Positions 1 through 8,334 of a DNA stretch of 64,000 bases are shown in pieces (position 1 is the first letter of the stretch; the number at the start of each line of letters is the position of its first letter). Origin of the DNA: Azospirillum lipoferum (GTDB lineage: Bacteria > Pseudomonadota > Alphaproteobacteria > Azospirillales > Azospirillaceae); the NCBI RefSeq assembly GCF_024170005.1, contig NZ_JALJXJ010000021.1, positions 1-64,000 on the forward strand, in the 5' to 3' direction. The position numbers and the translations under genes are program-made. The notes beneath the pieces are model-generated. The model worked only from the letters and a program-made list of their open reading frames with translations, had not been told where the DNA came from and did not search any database.

Positions 1-167
1 TGCAGGGTGCCGGGCTTCACCGGCAGATCGTCGGCATAGCGGGCGACGCCGGTCAGCAGGGCGGCGTCTTCCACCCGCGGCATAGAACGGCCGACGAACG
101 GGACCGTCACCGGCTGCTGCGACGAAGCGCCTTTGATCTCAAAGGCCTGGGTAGCCGTCATCGTCAT
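1..167 (-). CDS. Molybdopterin-binding hydroxylase large subunit (xanthine dehydrogenase family), N-terminal fragment
   Basis: Only the first ~55 codons lie in the window; the gene continues beyond the left edge. The visible protein reads MTMTATQAFEIKGAS and then GRSMPRVEDAALLTGVARY, followed by ADDLPVKPGTL. This is the usual start of the CoxL/XdhB-type large subunit, where a G-x-x-x-x-R-x-D/E-...-G-x-A-x-Y-x-D-D signature opens the a/b hammerhead domain. Members hydroxylate aromatic or heteroaromatic substrates or aldehydes using a molybdenum cofactor plus partner FAD and [2Fe-2S] subunits, none of which is visible here. Two in-frame ATGs (167 and 161) are possible. It begins 3 bp after the stop of the UbiD gene, so it is probably the next gene in the same operon. 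Confidence 0.75.
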   Translation of the reverse strand, partial: MTMTATQAFEIKGASSQQPVTVPFVGRSMPRVEDAALLTGVARYADDLPVKPGTL

Positions 168-169
168 CC

Positions 170-1612
170 TCATTCGATCGCCACGCGCCAGGCGGCGGTG
201 GGGGCGGCCAGCCGGTCGAGATCGACGGACTCTTCGCCTGGAACGCGGATGCGCTTGAACTTCATCTCGGGCGAGCCAACCGGGATGGTGGCGTCGATGC
301 CCCATTTCGCCCCCAGCCCCTCGTCGGTCGAGGGGTCGAGCTTGGAGCACTGGCTGTTCCCCACCACCACCAGATCGCGGTCGGCCTGGAAGCGGGTGGC
401 AATGGCCCATTCGACCTCGCGCGCGTTGTGGATGTCGACGTCGGGGTCGACCACCACCGCATGCTTGATGTCGTAATGGGCGGCGCAAGCGCCGAGCAGG
501 ACGTTCTTCGCCTCACCATGCTGGGTTTGGCGCAGCTTCACCACCAGATGGTAACGGCCGACCCCGCCCAGCGACAGGTGGACGTCCTGCACGTTGGGGA
601 AGTTGCGCTGGAGCGTCGCCAGGATCGTCGCCTCGCGCGGGATGGCGCCGAGCAGCAGATGCTCCAGGCCGCCGCCGACGATGGTGTGGAAGAGCGGACG
701 GACGCGGTGGGTCACCGCATCGACCTGGATCACATGGCGGTCGGCCCGCTCACCGTAATATTGCGGGAATTCGCCGAACGGTCCCTCCGCCTCGCGCACC
801 CGCGGCAGCAGCCGGCCCTCGATGACGATCTCGGCCTCGGCCGGCACGCGCACCCCGTTGGTCTTGCAGCGCACGACGTCCAGCGGCTCGCCGCGCAATG
901 CCCCGGCGATCTCCAGTTCGTCCTGGCCAACCGGGACGATGGCCTGGGAGGCCAGCAGCGTCGCCGGATCGACACCGATCACCAGCGCGATCTCAAGCGC
1001 CTCGCCCTTCGCTTCCGCCTTGCGGTAGAAATGGTCGGTGTGGCGCGGCAGCAGCAGGATGCCGATGCGGTCCGGCCCGTTGATCTGGCAGCGGTGGATC
1101 GAGACGTTCTGCACCCCCGTCTCCGGATCGCGGGCGATGGTCAGCCCGGCGGAGATGTAGGGGCCGCTGTCATGCTCGTTGTGGGTCGGGATCGGCAGCA
1201 GCCGGGTCAGGTCGATGGGACCGCAATGGACGATCTCCTGCGCCGGCGCCTCCGCCACCTCGCGCCAGGGCAGGGGTTCGGCGGCGGCGCGCTGGCAATG
1301 GGCGATCAGCTCGTCCCCCGGCACCCCCAGCGCCTCCGCCATCCAGGCCCGGTCGGACACCAAGCCCGACACCACCGTGCCGGAATGGCCGTCGGGATGG
1401 GGAAACAGCGTGGCGGTCGTCCCGTCCAGGCGCTTGGCGACGGCGGCGAGCTGATGCACCAGCCCGACGCCCGGCCGCATCACCGTCAGGCGGTTGGTCG
1501 CCTCCAGCCGATCGAGCCAGCCGCGCAGGCTGTAGGCGGCGCTCGGCGTTTCCGGGACCGGAGACAACATCGTGGCCGGGGTGGGGAAACGGTCTATGGC
1601 GTGGTTGCTCAT
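170..1612 (-). CDS. UbiD family (prenylated-FMN dependent) decarboxylase
   Basis: This 480-residue protein has the hallmark EGPFGEFPQYYG at about residues 275-286. The two Glu of EGPFGE correspond to the catalytic E277 and E282 of fungal Fdc1, and an Arg in NVSIHRCQ near residue 175 matches R173, so the R-E-E triad appears intact. UbiD enzymes use prenyl-FMN made by UbiX to (de)carboxylate unsaturated, aromatic or heteroaromatic acids reversibly; biosynthetic UbiD acts on 4-hydroxy-3-polyprenylbenzoate. Location beside a transporter, hydroxy-acid oxidase, TPP decarboxylase and aldehyde dehydrogenase argues for a catabolic rather than ubiquinone role. The exact substrate cannot be read from sequence; FDCA decarboxylase (HmfF-like), hydroxybenzoate or vanillate decarboxylase are all possible. 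Confidence 0.9.
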   Translation of the reverse strand: MSNHAIDRFPTPATMLSPVPETPSAAYSLRGWLDRLEATNRLTVMRPGVGLVHQLAAVAKRLDGTTATLFPHPDGHSGTVVSGLVSDRAWMAEALGVPGDELIAHCQRAAAEPLPWREVAEAPAQEIVHCGPIDLTRLLPIPTHNEHDSGPYISAGLTIARDPETGVQNVSIHRCQINGPDRIGILLLPRHTDHFYRKAEAKGEALEIALVIGVDPATLLASQAIVPVGQDELEIAGALRGEPLDVVRCKTNGVRVPAEAEIVIEGRLLPRVREAEGPFGEFPQYYGERADRHVIQVDAVTHRVRPLFHTIVGGGLEHLLLGAIPREATILATLQRNFPNVQDVHLSLGGVGRYHLVVKLRQTQHGEAKNVLLGACAAHYDIKHAVVVDPDVDIHNAREVEWAIATRFQADRDLVVVGNSQCSKLDPSTDEGLGAKWGIDATIPVGSPEMKFKRIRVPGEESVDLDRLAAPTAAWRVAIE

Positions 1613-1686
1613 GGCTGTCTGCCTTGGAATGGACGGTGCGACAATGCGGACAAGAGGTCGTGTGAAGAGGCAAGCGTGGCCCTGGT

Positions 1687-3093
1687 TCAGGCGGTGTCCC
1701 GCATCGTCCGGGAGGAGGACATCAGGCGCGGCAGGTGGCTGACGCTCATCACGATCAGCGGGATGACCAGCGCGACATAGGCGTTGTCGATGCCGTAGGG
1801 ATCGCCGGCCAGATACCAGCCGATGGTCAGCACCAGCGACAGCAGGATGCTGGTGAGGGCGCCCTTCGCCGTGCCGAACTGCGGCGCGTAGAAGATGAAG
1901 AGGACCAGCACGGCAAGGGTCAGGCGCAGCGACTTCGCCAGGAAGGTGACCTTCAGCACGTCGGGGGCGAAGATAGCGAGCGGGATCGGCAGCAGGCAGA
2001 CGACGGTCGACGCGATCCGCACGAACATCAGCGCCCGGGAGTCGGCGGCCGTGACCGCATCGGTCTTATGGACGGCCGGCAGATAGAAATCCTTGTAGAG
2101 CAGCGTCGCCGTACCGATGCTGATGGCGGAGATCGTCCCGAACAGCGAGCCGGCCAGACCGGCGACGACCACCGCGGCCATCAGACTGTCCATCTGCGAC
2201 ACGACCATCGGGAATGCCTGGAGCGCGTTGATCTTCGGGAACATCAGCGATGCGCACATGCCGCACAGCGCCGCCGCAAGCCCGAAGGGCACCAGCAGCA
2301 GGGCGGTGTAGAGGCTCGCCCGCTGCGCCTTGGCGGCGTTGTCGACGGTGCTGATCGCCTGGAGCACATACTGGGTGGAGAAGACGGCGCCGGTTCCCGC
2401 CAGGATCCAGGCGAAGATCTGCGGCCAACCGGCAGTGCCGACCTCGAACATCTCGGCCGGCAGGCGGGCCTGCAGTTCCCCCATGCCGCCGACCTGCGAC
2501 AGGGCGAAGGCGGTGGCGACGAGGATGCCGACATATTTGACGATCGCGTGCATCACGTTGGTGTAGATGACCGACCGCATGCCCCCCATGCTGACATAGA
2601 GCGCGGCGACCATCCCGGTGATGACGATGGCGGTCCCCCGATCGATCTTAAGGAGCCCGGCCAGCACGGCGCCGCCGCTGGCATAGACGGAGACGGCGAC
2701 GATCTGCAGCGCCGCGATCATGATGATGCTGGTGGCGAGCTTCGTCCCCTTGCCGTAGGTCTTCGCCATCACGCCGGAGATGGTGTTCTCGCCCAAATCC
2801 TTGAACTTTCGGGCGAACAGGAAGGCGTAGAACACAAAGCCGATGCCCAGCGCCGCGAGATTCCACGCCGCCGAGATGCCCCACTTGTAAGCGGCCTGGG
2901 CGGTGCCGACGCTGGCGGTGGTCCCGATGAACTCCGACATCAGCAGGAAGCCCACCAGCAGCGCCGGATAGGTGGTGCCGCCGGAGGTGAAATTGTGCGC
3001 GGTGTTGGCGAAGCGCTTGGCGGCATAGCTGATGACGCCCATCGCCAGGATATAGACGATGGCGAGCGACATGGCTGTCCAATTGGCGTCCAT
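1687..3093 (-). CDS. Sodium:solute symporter (SSS) family permease
   Basis: A 468-residue, very hydrophobic protein with about 12-13 membrane segments. It opens with MDANWTAMSLAIVYILAMGV and contains the SSS-type stretch around FTSGGTTYPALLVGFLLMSEFIGTT, where other members carry Na+ site residues. Such permeases couple Na+ entry to uptake of organic acids, sugars, proline or pantothenate. It lies between the hydroxy-acid oxidase and UbiD genes in one leftward run, with short gaps of 123 and 74 bp. It is therefore the likely importer of the acid degraded by this operon, which is inference. The start is supported by GGGAGGA about 9 bases upstream. Confidence 0.88.
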   Translation of the reverse strand: MDANWTAMSLAIVYILAMGVISYAAKRFANTAHNFTSGGTTYPALLVGFLLMSEFIGTTASVGTAQAAYKWGISAAWNLAALGIGFVFYAFLFARKFKDLGENTISGVMAKTYGKGTKLATSIIMIAALQIVAVSVYASGGAVLAGLLKIDRGTAIVITGMVAALYVSMGGMRSVIYTNVMHAIVKYVGILVATAFALSQVGGMGELQARLPAEMFEVGTAGWPQIFAWILAGTGAVFSTQYVLQAISTVDNAAKAQRASLYTALLLVPFGLAAALCGMCASLMFPKINALQAFPMVVSQMDSLMAAVVVAGLAGSLFGTISAISIGTATLLYKDFYLPAVHKTDAVTAADSRALMFVRIASTVVCLLPIPLAIFAPDVLKVTFLAKSLRLTLAVLVLFIFYAPQFGTAKGALTSILLSLVLTIGWYLAGDPYGIDNAYVALVIPLIVMSVSHLPRLMSSSRTMRDTA

Positions 3094-3216
3094 GGCGAAT
3101 GTCCTCCCGGTGTGGCAAGGCCCGCCCGTTGCCTGGGTCTTTTGCGGGCATGTGGGTGCGTGCGGGGCCGACGATGTCAGCTGGCCCGATAGCCGGTGCG
3201 CTACGGTGCAGGCGCG

Positions 3217-4503
3217 CTATGGCGCGGGCACACCGGCGCGCGATGGCGAGGGATCGTGAAGCAGGGTTCCGCTCTGGATGAGGGCGGTCCGGAACTCCTC
3301 GGTGAACAGGCGGACGACATGGTCAAGCCCGTCGGCACCGGCGGCGGCATAGGCCATCAGGAAGGCGCGGCCGGCGAAGGCGGCGGCGGCGCCCCGCTTG
3401 CGGGCGCGCAGCAGGTCGAGGCCGGAGACCATGGCGCCGTCGACCAGGACGGTAGCACGACCGCGCACCCGTTCCTCGATCGGCGGCAAGGCGTCGATGG
3501 CCGCCGGAGCCGCATCGAACTGGCGGCCACCATGGTTGGAGACCAGGATGCCGTCGACACCCAGCGACACCGCCTTGTCGGCATCGTCCGGATGCAGGAT
3601 GCCCTTGACGATCAGCGGACCGCGCCAGACGTCACGGAAGCGGGCGACCGACTCCCAGGTCAGCGGGCCGGTCATCTTCTGGTAGACGAAGCCGGCGAGG
3701 TCGCCGGTGCTGGCGTCCGGACCCAGATAGGGTTCGAAATTGAAGAAGCGTGGCTGACCGCGCCGCAGCATCGCCAGCGCCCACAGCGGCGCCCGCGCTA
3801 CGTCCCATGCCGTCCGCAGGGTCGGGCGGAACGGCACGACAAGGCCGTTGCGCACGTCGCGCACCCGCTTGGAGCGGACCGGCACGTCCATCGTCAGCAC
3901 CAGCGCGTGGGCGCCCGCCGCCTGCGCCCGGCGGATCAGGTCGAGCGACACCGCATGATCGTTTTCCGGCACATTGTACAGCTGGTACCAGAACACGTCG
4001 GGCGCAATGCGGGCGATGCGCTCGATCGAGCTGTTGGCGACCGTCGACATCACGTAGGGGATGCGGGCGCGCTGGGCCGCGGCGGCGATCGCCTCGTCGG
4101 CATCCGGCCACAGCAGGCCGGCCAGCCCCATCGGCGCCACCCCGACCGGCAGGGCATAGCCGCGGCCGAACAGCGTGGTCTCGATCGACACGCCCCGCAG
4201 ATCGACGCCATAGCGCGGCACGATCTCGATGGCGTTGAGCGCCTGGCGGTTGCGCGCCAGCCCATGATCGTCCCCCACCCCGCCGGCGACGAAATCATAG
4301 GCGAAGCGCGGCGTCCGCCGCCGGGCCTGCGCCGCGAGATCGGCGACGGTGGGGAAGCGGCGGCGCAGCCGCGCCGCCTCGCTGCTCAATCCACCGCTAC
4401 CCCAGCCGGCCCCGGCCGTGGGGGTCGCTTGCGGCTTCGGAACGGGCGGTACCGCGGAGGCTTGAGGCGTCGCCGCCTCCATGGCCGGATCACGCGCCGA
4501 CAT
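3217..4503 (-). CDS. FMN-dependent alpha-hydroxy-acid oxidase/dehydrogenase (mandelate dehydrogenase-like)
   Basis: The protein has 428 residues from the chosen ATG, which overlaps the upstream stop as TGATG, a sign of translational coupling; an in-frame upstream ATG at 4515 is less likely. The (S)-2-hydroxy-acid oxidase fold is shown by the active-site block VSNHGGRQFDAAPAAIDALP (catalytic His in NHGGRQ), the WYQLYNV stretch after the FMN-binding STVANSSIERIA motif, and PMGLAGLLWPDADE. Members oxidise L-lactate, glycolate or (S)-mandelate to 2-oxo acids. The adjacent TPP-dependent decarboxylase suggests the oxo acid is then decarboxylated, as in MdlB/MdlC of the mandelate pathway. An N-terminal extension rich in Ala/Pro (about 35 residues) precedes the core. 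The substrate is unproven. Confidence 0.85.
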   Translation of the reverse strand: MSARDPAMEAATPQASAVPPVPKPQATPTAGAGWGSGGLSSEAARLRRRFPTVADLAAQARRRTPRFAYDFVAGGVGDDHGLARNRQALNAIEIVPRYGVDLRGVSIETTLFGRGYALPVGVAPMGLAGLLWPDADEAIAAAAQRARIPYVMSTVANSSIERIARIAPDVFWYQLYNVPENDHAVSLDLIRRAQAAGAHALVLTMDVPVRSKRVRDVRNGLVVPFRPTLRTAWDVARAPLWALAMLRRGQPRFFNFEPYLGPDASTGDLAGFVYQKMTGPLTWESVARFRDVWRGPLIVKGILHPDDADKAVSLGVDGILVSNHGGRQFDAAPAAIDALPPIEERVRGRATVLVDGAMVSGLDLLRARKRGAAAAFAGRAFLMAYAAAGADGLDHVVRLFTEEFRTALIQSGTLLHDPSPSRAGVPAP

Positions 4504-6257
4504 CAGTAGTCGCACAGCACGTTGACCAGCGCCTGACGGCGCTCCTGCGTCACCACCGCCACCGCACGGCGCAGGGTGTCGCGCAGCTCCTCCGGCCGCT
4601 CCACCCGGAAACCGGCGCCACCGCTCGCCTCCACCAGCTTCTCGAAGGCCGGCGACGGGCTAAGGTCGGCCAGCATGCGCCCGCCGCTGCGCGCGGCGAC
4701 GCCGGTCTTGTACATCGCCATGGTGGCGTTGCGCACCGCGCCATAGAGCTGGTTGTTGAAGACGACGGTCAGCACCGGCAGGTCATGGGCCTCGCCGACC
4801 CAATGGGAGGCCGTCGGGTTGGCGAACATGTAAGCGCCGTCACCCAGCGTCGCCACCACCAGCCGGTCCGGATTGGCCAGCTTGGCCCCCAGCGCCGCCC
4901 CCAATCCCCAGCCGAGCCCGCCGGCGGCGCTGAGGCCGAAATAGGTGCCGCTGCGGGTCTGTGGGCAATGGTCCAGCCGCAGGGGATATTCGTTGACGAC
5001 GATCGCGTCGGGACCGACCGCCTCGCCGATGCAGGCGCTGAGCCATTCCGGACCGATGCGGCCGTCGGACGGCACAGCATCGGGCGACAGCCGCTTGCCG
5101 GCCAGTGCCTGCGACTGCGCCCGCAACGCCTCGCCGCGGGCGGCGATGCTCTTGCGGTCCAGCCGCTCGTGACGATCCAGAAGGGCTTCGACGGCCGTCA
5201 GCACGTCGGCAGTCTCGCCGGCGACGCAGAGGTCGGACGGAAAACTGCGCATCGGATAGCGGGTGTAGGCGGGATCGGTCGCGACATGCACCACCCGGCA
5301 GCCGGCCGGCGGCGATTCCAGCGCCGGGATCCAGGGCACGTCGGCCTCCAGCGCGATCACCAGATCGGCCTGGGCCAGCAGCCCGCCGGGGAGCGAGCCG
5401 AGATTCATCGGATGGTCGGCGGCGATGTTGAGAAAGCGCGGGTGGAAGGAGACCACCGGCAGGGCGAAACGCTCCGCCAGCCGCGCCAGCGCGTCAAAGC
5501 CGGCCTGGGTGCGCCCGGCGCCCTGGGTGACGATCAGCGGACGTTCGGCCTCGGCGATCCAGTCGGCCAGGGTGCGGATGTCGTCCGGCTGCGGGTGGGG
5601 AGCGGCAGGCGCCGTCCGGCGACCGGCATCGGGGCGGGACACCCGGATCGGGTCGGCCAGCACGTCGCGCGGCAGCGTCGCGTAGACCGGGCCGCGCGGT
5701 GCCGTCATCGCCACCTGCCAGGCGCGCGCCACCATGTCGCCGGCCTGTTCGGGCAGATGGAGTTCATAATCCCACTTCACCGCCTCGCGCAGCATGCCGC
5801 CCTGGTCGAACATCTCCTGCGCCCAGTGGATGTAGCGGGTGCGGGTGCCGTGGCGGCCGCTTTCGCTGTAGGGGGAGCGGCCGGCGAACAGCAGCACCGG
5901 GGTCTCGTCGCGGCTGGCGTTCAGCACCGCGTTGACGGTGTTGGCAGTTCCGACATTCACATGCACCATGACCGCTTGCGGCCGTCCGGTGCTCATATAG
6001 ACCCCGTGCGCCATCGACACGGCGAGATTCTCGTGCGGGACCACCATGGGGCGCGGAACGGCCGCCCCGGTCTCCTCCGCCCGGGCAAACGCCTCGGCGA
6101 TCGGCGGAAAATCGGTTCCGCCATTGGCGAAGAAGTAATCGACACCGTACGCGGAGAGCTGGGTCAGGAAAAGATCCGACGCGCTCTGCTCGAATTCTCC
6201 GGATTCGCCGGCGTTCGATTGATTTTCGACCAAGGACTGTACTCCCTCAACGTGCAT
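4503..6257 (-). CDS. Thiamine-pyrophosphate dependent decarboxylase (benzoylformate decarboxylase/acetolactate synthase superfamily)
   Basis: A 584-residue protein with the three-domain TPP-enzyme layout. The N-terminal domain carries the cofactor-activating Glu in VVPHENLAVSMAHG (about residue 95). The middle domain is at about 200-350. The C-terminal domain has the classical TPP motif running from GDGAYMFANPTA to VVFNNQLYGAV. The family contains benzoylformate, indolepyruvate and oxalyl-CoA decarboxylases and acetolactate synthase. No small regulatory subunit gene is nearby, and coupling to a 2-hydroxy-acid oxidase points to 2-oxo-acid decarboxylation to an aldehyde. It is first in the leftward operon, facing ubiX across a 305-bp gap. 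No clear Shine-Dalgarno precedes this ATG, so the start may lie downstream. Confidence 0.82.
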   Translation of the reverse strand: MHVEGVQSLVENQSNAGESGEFEQSASDLFLTQLSAYGVDYFFANGGTDFPPIAEAFARAEETGAAVPRPMVVPHENLAVSMAHGVYMSTGRPQAVMVHVNVGTANTVNAVLNASRDETPVLLFAGRSPYSESGRHGTRTRYIHWAQEMFDQGGMLREAVKWDYELHLPEQAGDMVARAWQVAMTAPRGPVYATLPRDVLADPIRVSRPDAGRRTAPAAPHPQPDDIRTLADWIAEAERPLIVTQGAGRTQAGFDALARLAERFALPVVSFHPRFLNIAADHPMNLGSLPGGLLAQADLVIALEADVPWIPALESPPAGCRVVHVATDPAYTRYPMRSFPSDLCVAGETADVLTAVEALLDRHERLDRKSIAARGEALRAQSQALAGKRLSPDAVPSDGRIGPEWLSACIGEAVGPDAIVVNEYPLRLDHCPQTRSGTYFGLSAAGGLGWGLGAALGAKLANPDRLVVATLGDGAYMFANPTASHWVGEAHDLPVLTVVFNNQLYGAVRNATMAMYKTGVAARSGGRMLADLSPSPAFEKLVEASGGAGFRVERPEELRDTLRRAVAVVTQERRQALVNVLCDY

Positions 6258-6562
6258 TGGCTGATCGTCGGTGCTCGTTCCGCCGCTTCATAGGTCGCGC
6301 GATTGGGAACGCTAATCAAATAATTTAAAATCATGGACCCGATCATCCGATTTGATCGCATGCCTGACTGATGGATTTTCGGATCATCGCCTATGCCCGG
6401 ATATATCAGGCTTCCACCATGCCGCCGCGCTGCCATCAGTTTTTATGATAATCAGCATTCCCAATCATTATTTGTGATGGCGATCCGGTTCCACCATAGT
6501 CCGGCAGCAAGCCCTGCCCCCACCTGCGGGCGACGACCGACCAGGATTGAGGATGCCGACCG
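6258..6562. promoter_or_regulatory. Divergent control region between TPP-decarboxylase operon and ubiX-lysR
   Basis: This 305-bp gap is clearly more AT-rich than the genes around it (for example 6312-6332 and 6437-6476) and must hold promoters for both directions. It contains two imperfect inverted segments, GATCATCCGATTTGATC at about 6342-6358 and GATGGATTTTCGGATCATC at about 6371-6389. The second, reverse-complemented, resembles the first. They are candidate binding half-sites for the LysR protein encoded two genes to the right. No transcription start can be assigned with confidence. Confidence 0.5.
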
Positions 6563-7252
6563 ATGGAGATGTCCACCGATACGCCGCACCACGGCACAGG
6601 CCCGGACGGGCGCCCGCGCACTGCGGCGCCGCAACGGCTGATCGTCGGCATTTCCGGCGCATCGGGTGTGGTGTACGGCATCCGGATGCTGCAGACCCTG
6701 CGGGCGCTGGATGTGGAGACGCATCTGGTGCTGACCCGCTCGGCGGAGGTCACCATCGCCATGGAGACCGACTGGAAGATCGCAGAGGTCCGCGCGCTCG
6801 CCAGCGTCGCCCATCCGGCGGACGACATCGCTGCGTCGATCTCCTCCGGGTCGTTCCGGACGATGGGCATGGTGGTGGCGCCCTGTTCGATGCGCAGCAT
6901 GTCCGACATCGCCTGCGGCACCACGACCGGCCTGTTGAGCCGGGCGGCCGACGTCGTGCTGAAGGAGCGGCGCCGGCTGGTGCTGATGGTCCGCGAGACG
7001 CCGCTCCATCTCGGCCACCTGCGCACCATGACCGCCCTGGCCGAGATGGGCGCGATCATCGCCCCGCCGGTTCCCGCCTTCTACGCCAAGCCCGACGGGC
7101 TGGACGACCTGATCGATCACACGGTCGGGCGGGTGCTGGACCTGTTCGAGCTGGACAGCGGACGGGTACGGCGCTGGGGAGAAGCTGCGCGCCGGTCCGG
7201 CCGTTCCCCCGCCCGCCAGGCCCCGGCCGATCAGCCGGGCGCGAGCGTCTGA
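6563..7252 (+). CDS. ubiX: UbiX-type flavin prenyltransferase
   Basis: A 229-residue flavoprotein of the UbiX/Pad1 family, which joins dimethylallyl phosphate to FMN to make the prenyl-FMN used by UbiD enzymes. The flavin-binding motif LIVGISGASGVVYGIRML lies at about 26-43. A serine-rich motif SISSGSFRTMGMVVAPCSM follows at about 92-110, and the phosphate-binding block VLKERRRLVLMVRETPLHLGHL lies at about 134-155. The last ~25 residues are a charged tail. The stop overlaps the lysR start as TGATG. An in-frame ATG at 6569 is an alternative start. Pairing with the catabolic UbiD implies a dedicated cofactor supply rather than ubiquinone biosynthesis, which is inference. Confidence 0.92.
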   Translation: MEMSTDTPHHGTGPDGRPRTAAPQRLIVGISGASGVVYGIRMLQTLRALDVETHLVLTRSAEVTIAMETDWKIAEVRALASVAHPADDIAASISSGSFRTMGMVVAPCSMRSMSDIACGTTTGLLSRAADVVLKERRRLVLMVRETPLHLGHLRTMTALAEMGAIIAPPVPAFYAKPDGLDDLIDHTVGRVLDLFELDSGRVRRWGEAARRSGRSPARQAPADQPGASV

Positions 7253-8202
7253 TGGACCTGCGCCAGCTCCAGTATTTCATGTGCCTGTACGAGGAAGGCA
7301 ACGTGACCCGCGCGGCGCGCCGGCTGAACGTCGTGCAGCCGGCGCTGAGCATGCAGATCGCCAAGCTCGAGGCCGAACTCGGCGAGAAGCTGTTCGAGCG
7401 CAGCCCGCAGGGCATGATCCCGACGGCGGCCGGCCGAACCATGTTCCGGCTGTTCCTGCCCATCCTGCGCGACATCGCCGCCGCCAAGCAGGAAATCGGC
7501 AATCTGGCCGGCCGCATCTCCGGCCAGGTCTCCATCGGCCTGATCGCCTCGGTCACCCAGTCGGTGCTGTCGCGGACGATCGAGATCTTCTCCAACCAGT
7601 ATCCCAGCGTGGAACTGAGCGTCGCCGACGGCTATACCGCCACCTTCGTGGAGCAGGTGACCTCGGGCCAGCTCGACATCGCGGTGATCAACCGGCCGCG
7701 CAAGCGTCTTGCGCTGGAAATCACGGACATCCTGAACGAGGAGATGGTGCTGGTCAGCGGAGCGGCACAACCGCCTCCCCTGCCTGATACGGTACGGCTC
7801 AGCGACCTCGCGCAATTCCGCCTGGTCATCCCGTCCAAGCGGCACGGGCTGCGGGCGGTGCTGGAGCAGGCCGCCGAGGCGCAGGGCATCGACCTGAAAC
7901 CCCAGCTGGAGATCGACACCCTGATCTCCATCGCCGAACTGGTCGCGCGCACCGATTGGGTCACCGTGCTGCCCAGCATCGCCGTCCATCGCGGTCTGGC
8001 CGACGGCACTTTGCGGGCTACTCCGATCGTGGAACCGACGATCGTGCGCACGCTCGCCTGGCTCCATCACCCGCGGCGGCCGCTCAGCCTAGCCGCCGTC
8101 CGCTTCATGGAAACCATGAACGAACGCCTGATCGAGGCGGCCCGCCCCGGTGCGCATCTGGACGCGTCCCAAGCCGCCGCCGAGAGCCATCAGGCAAAGT
8201 GA
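7252..8202 (+). CDS. LysR-type transcriptional regulator of the UbiD/UbiX locus
   Basis: A 316-residue LTTR. The N-terminal winged helix-turn-helix starts MDLRQLQYFMCLYEEGNVTR and includes the recognition segment RLNVVQPALSMQIAKLE. A linker helix and a periplasmic-binding-protein-like effector domain (about 90-300) follow. It is translationally coupled to ubiX (TGATG), and lies between two parts of the pathway that it probably controls: the divergent operon on the left and the aldehyde dehydrogenase on the right. The expected inducer is an aromatic or hydroxy-acid intermediate, by analogy with other catabolic LTTRs. Confidence 0.9.
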   Translation: MDLRQLQYFMCLYEEGNVTRAARRLNVVQPALSMQIAKLEAELGEKLFERSPQGMIPTAAGRTMFRLFLPILRDIAAAKQEIGNLAGRISGQVSIGLIASVTQSVLSRTIEIFSNQYPSVELSVADGYTATFVEQVTSGQLDIAVINRPRKRLALEITDILNEEMVLVSGAAQPPPLPDTVRLSDLAQFRLVIPSKRHGLRAVLEQAAEAQGIDLKPQLEIDTLISIAELVARTDWVTVLPSIAVHRGLADGTLRATPIVEPTIVRTLAWLHHPRRPLSLAAVRFMETMNERLIEAARPGAHLDASQAAAESHQAK

Positions 8203-8334
8203 TCTCATTGATTAGAATAGATTATTTGCCTTGACAGGACCGCCGAGGATTAGCTGGCGACGGAGAGGAGCGCGCGCAAGTTCCACATGCGCCCCCTCGC
8301 AATGAAAACGTCCAACGAGCATGGGAGGATAGCG

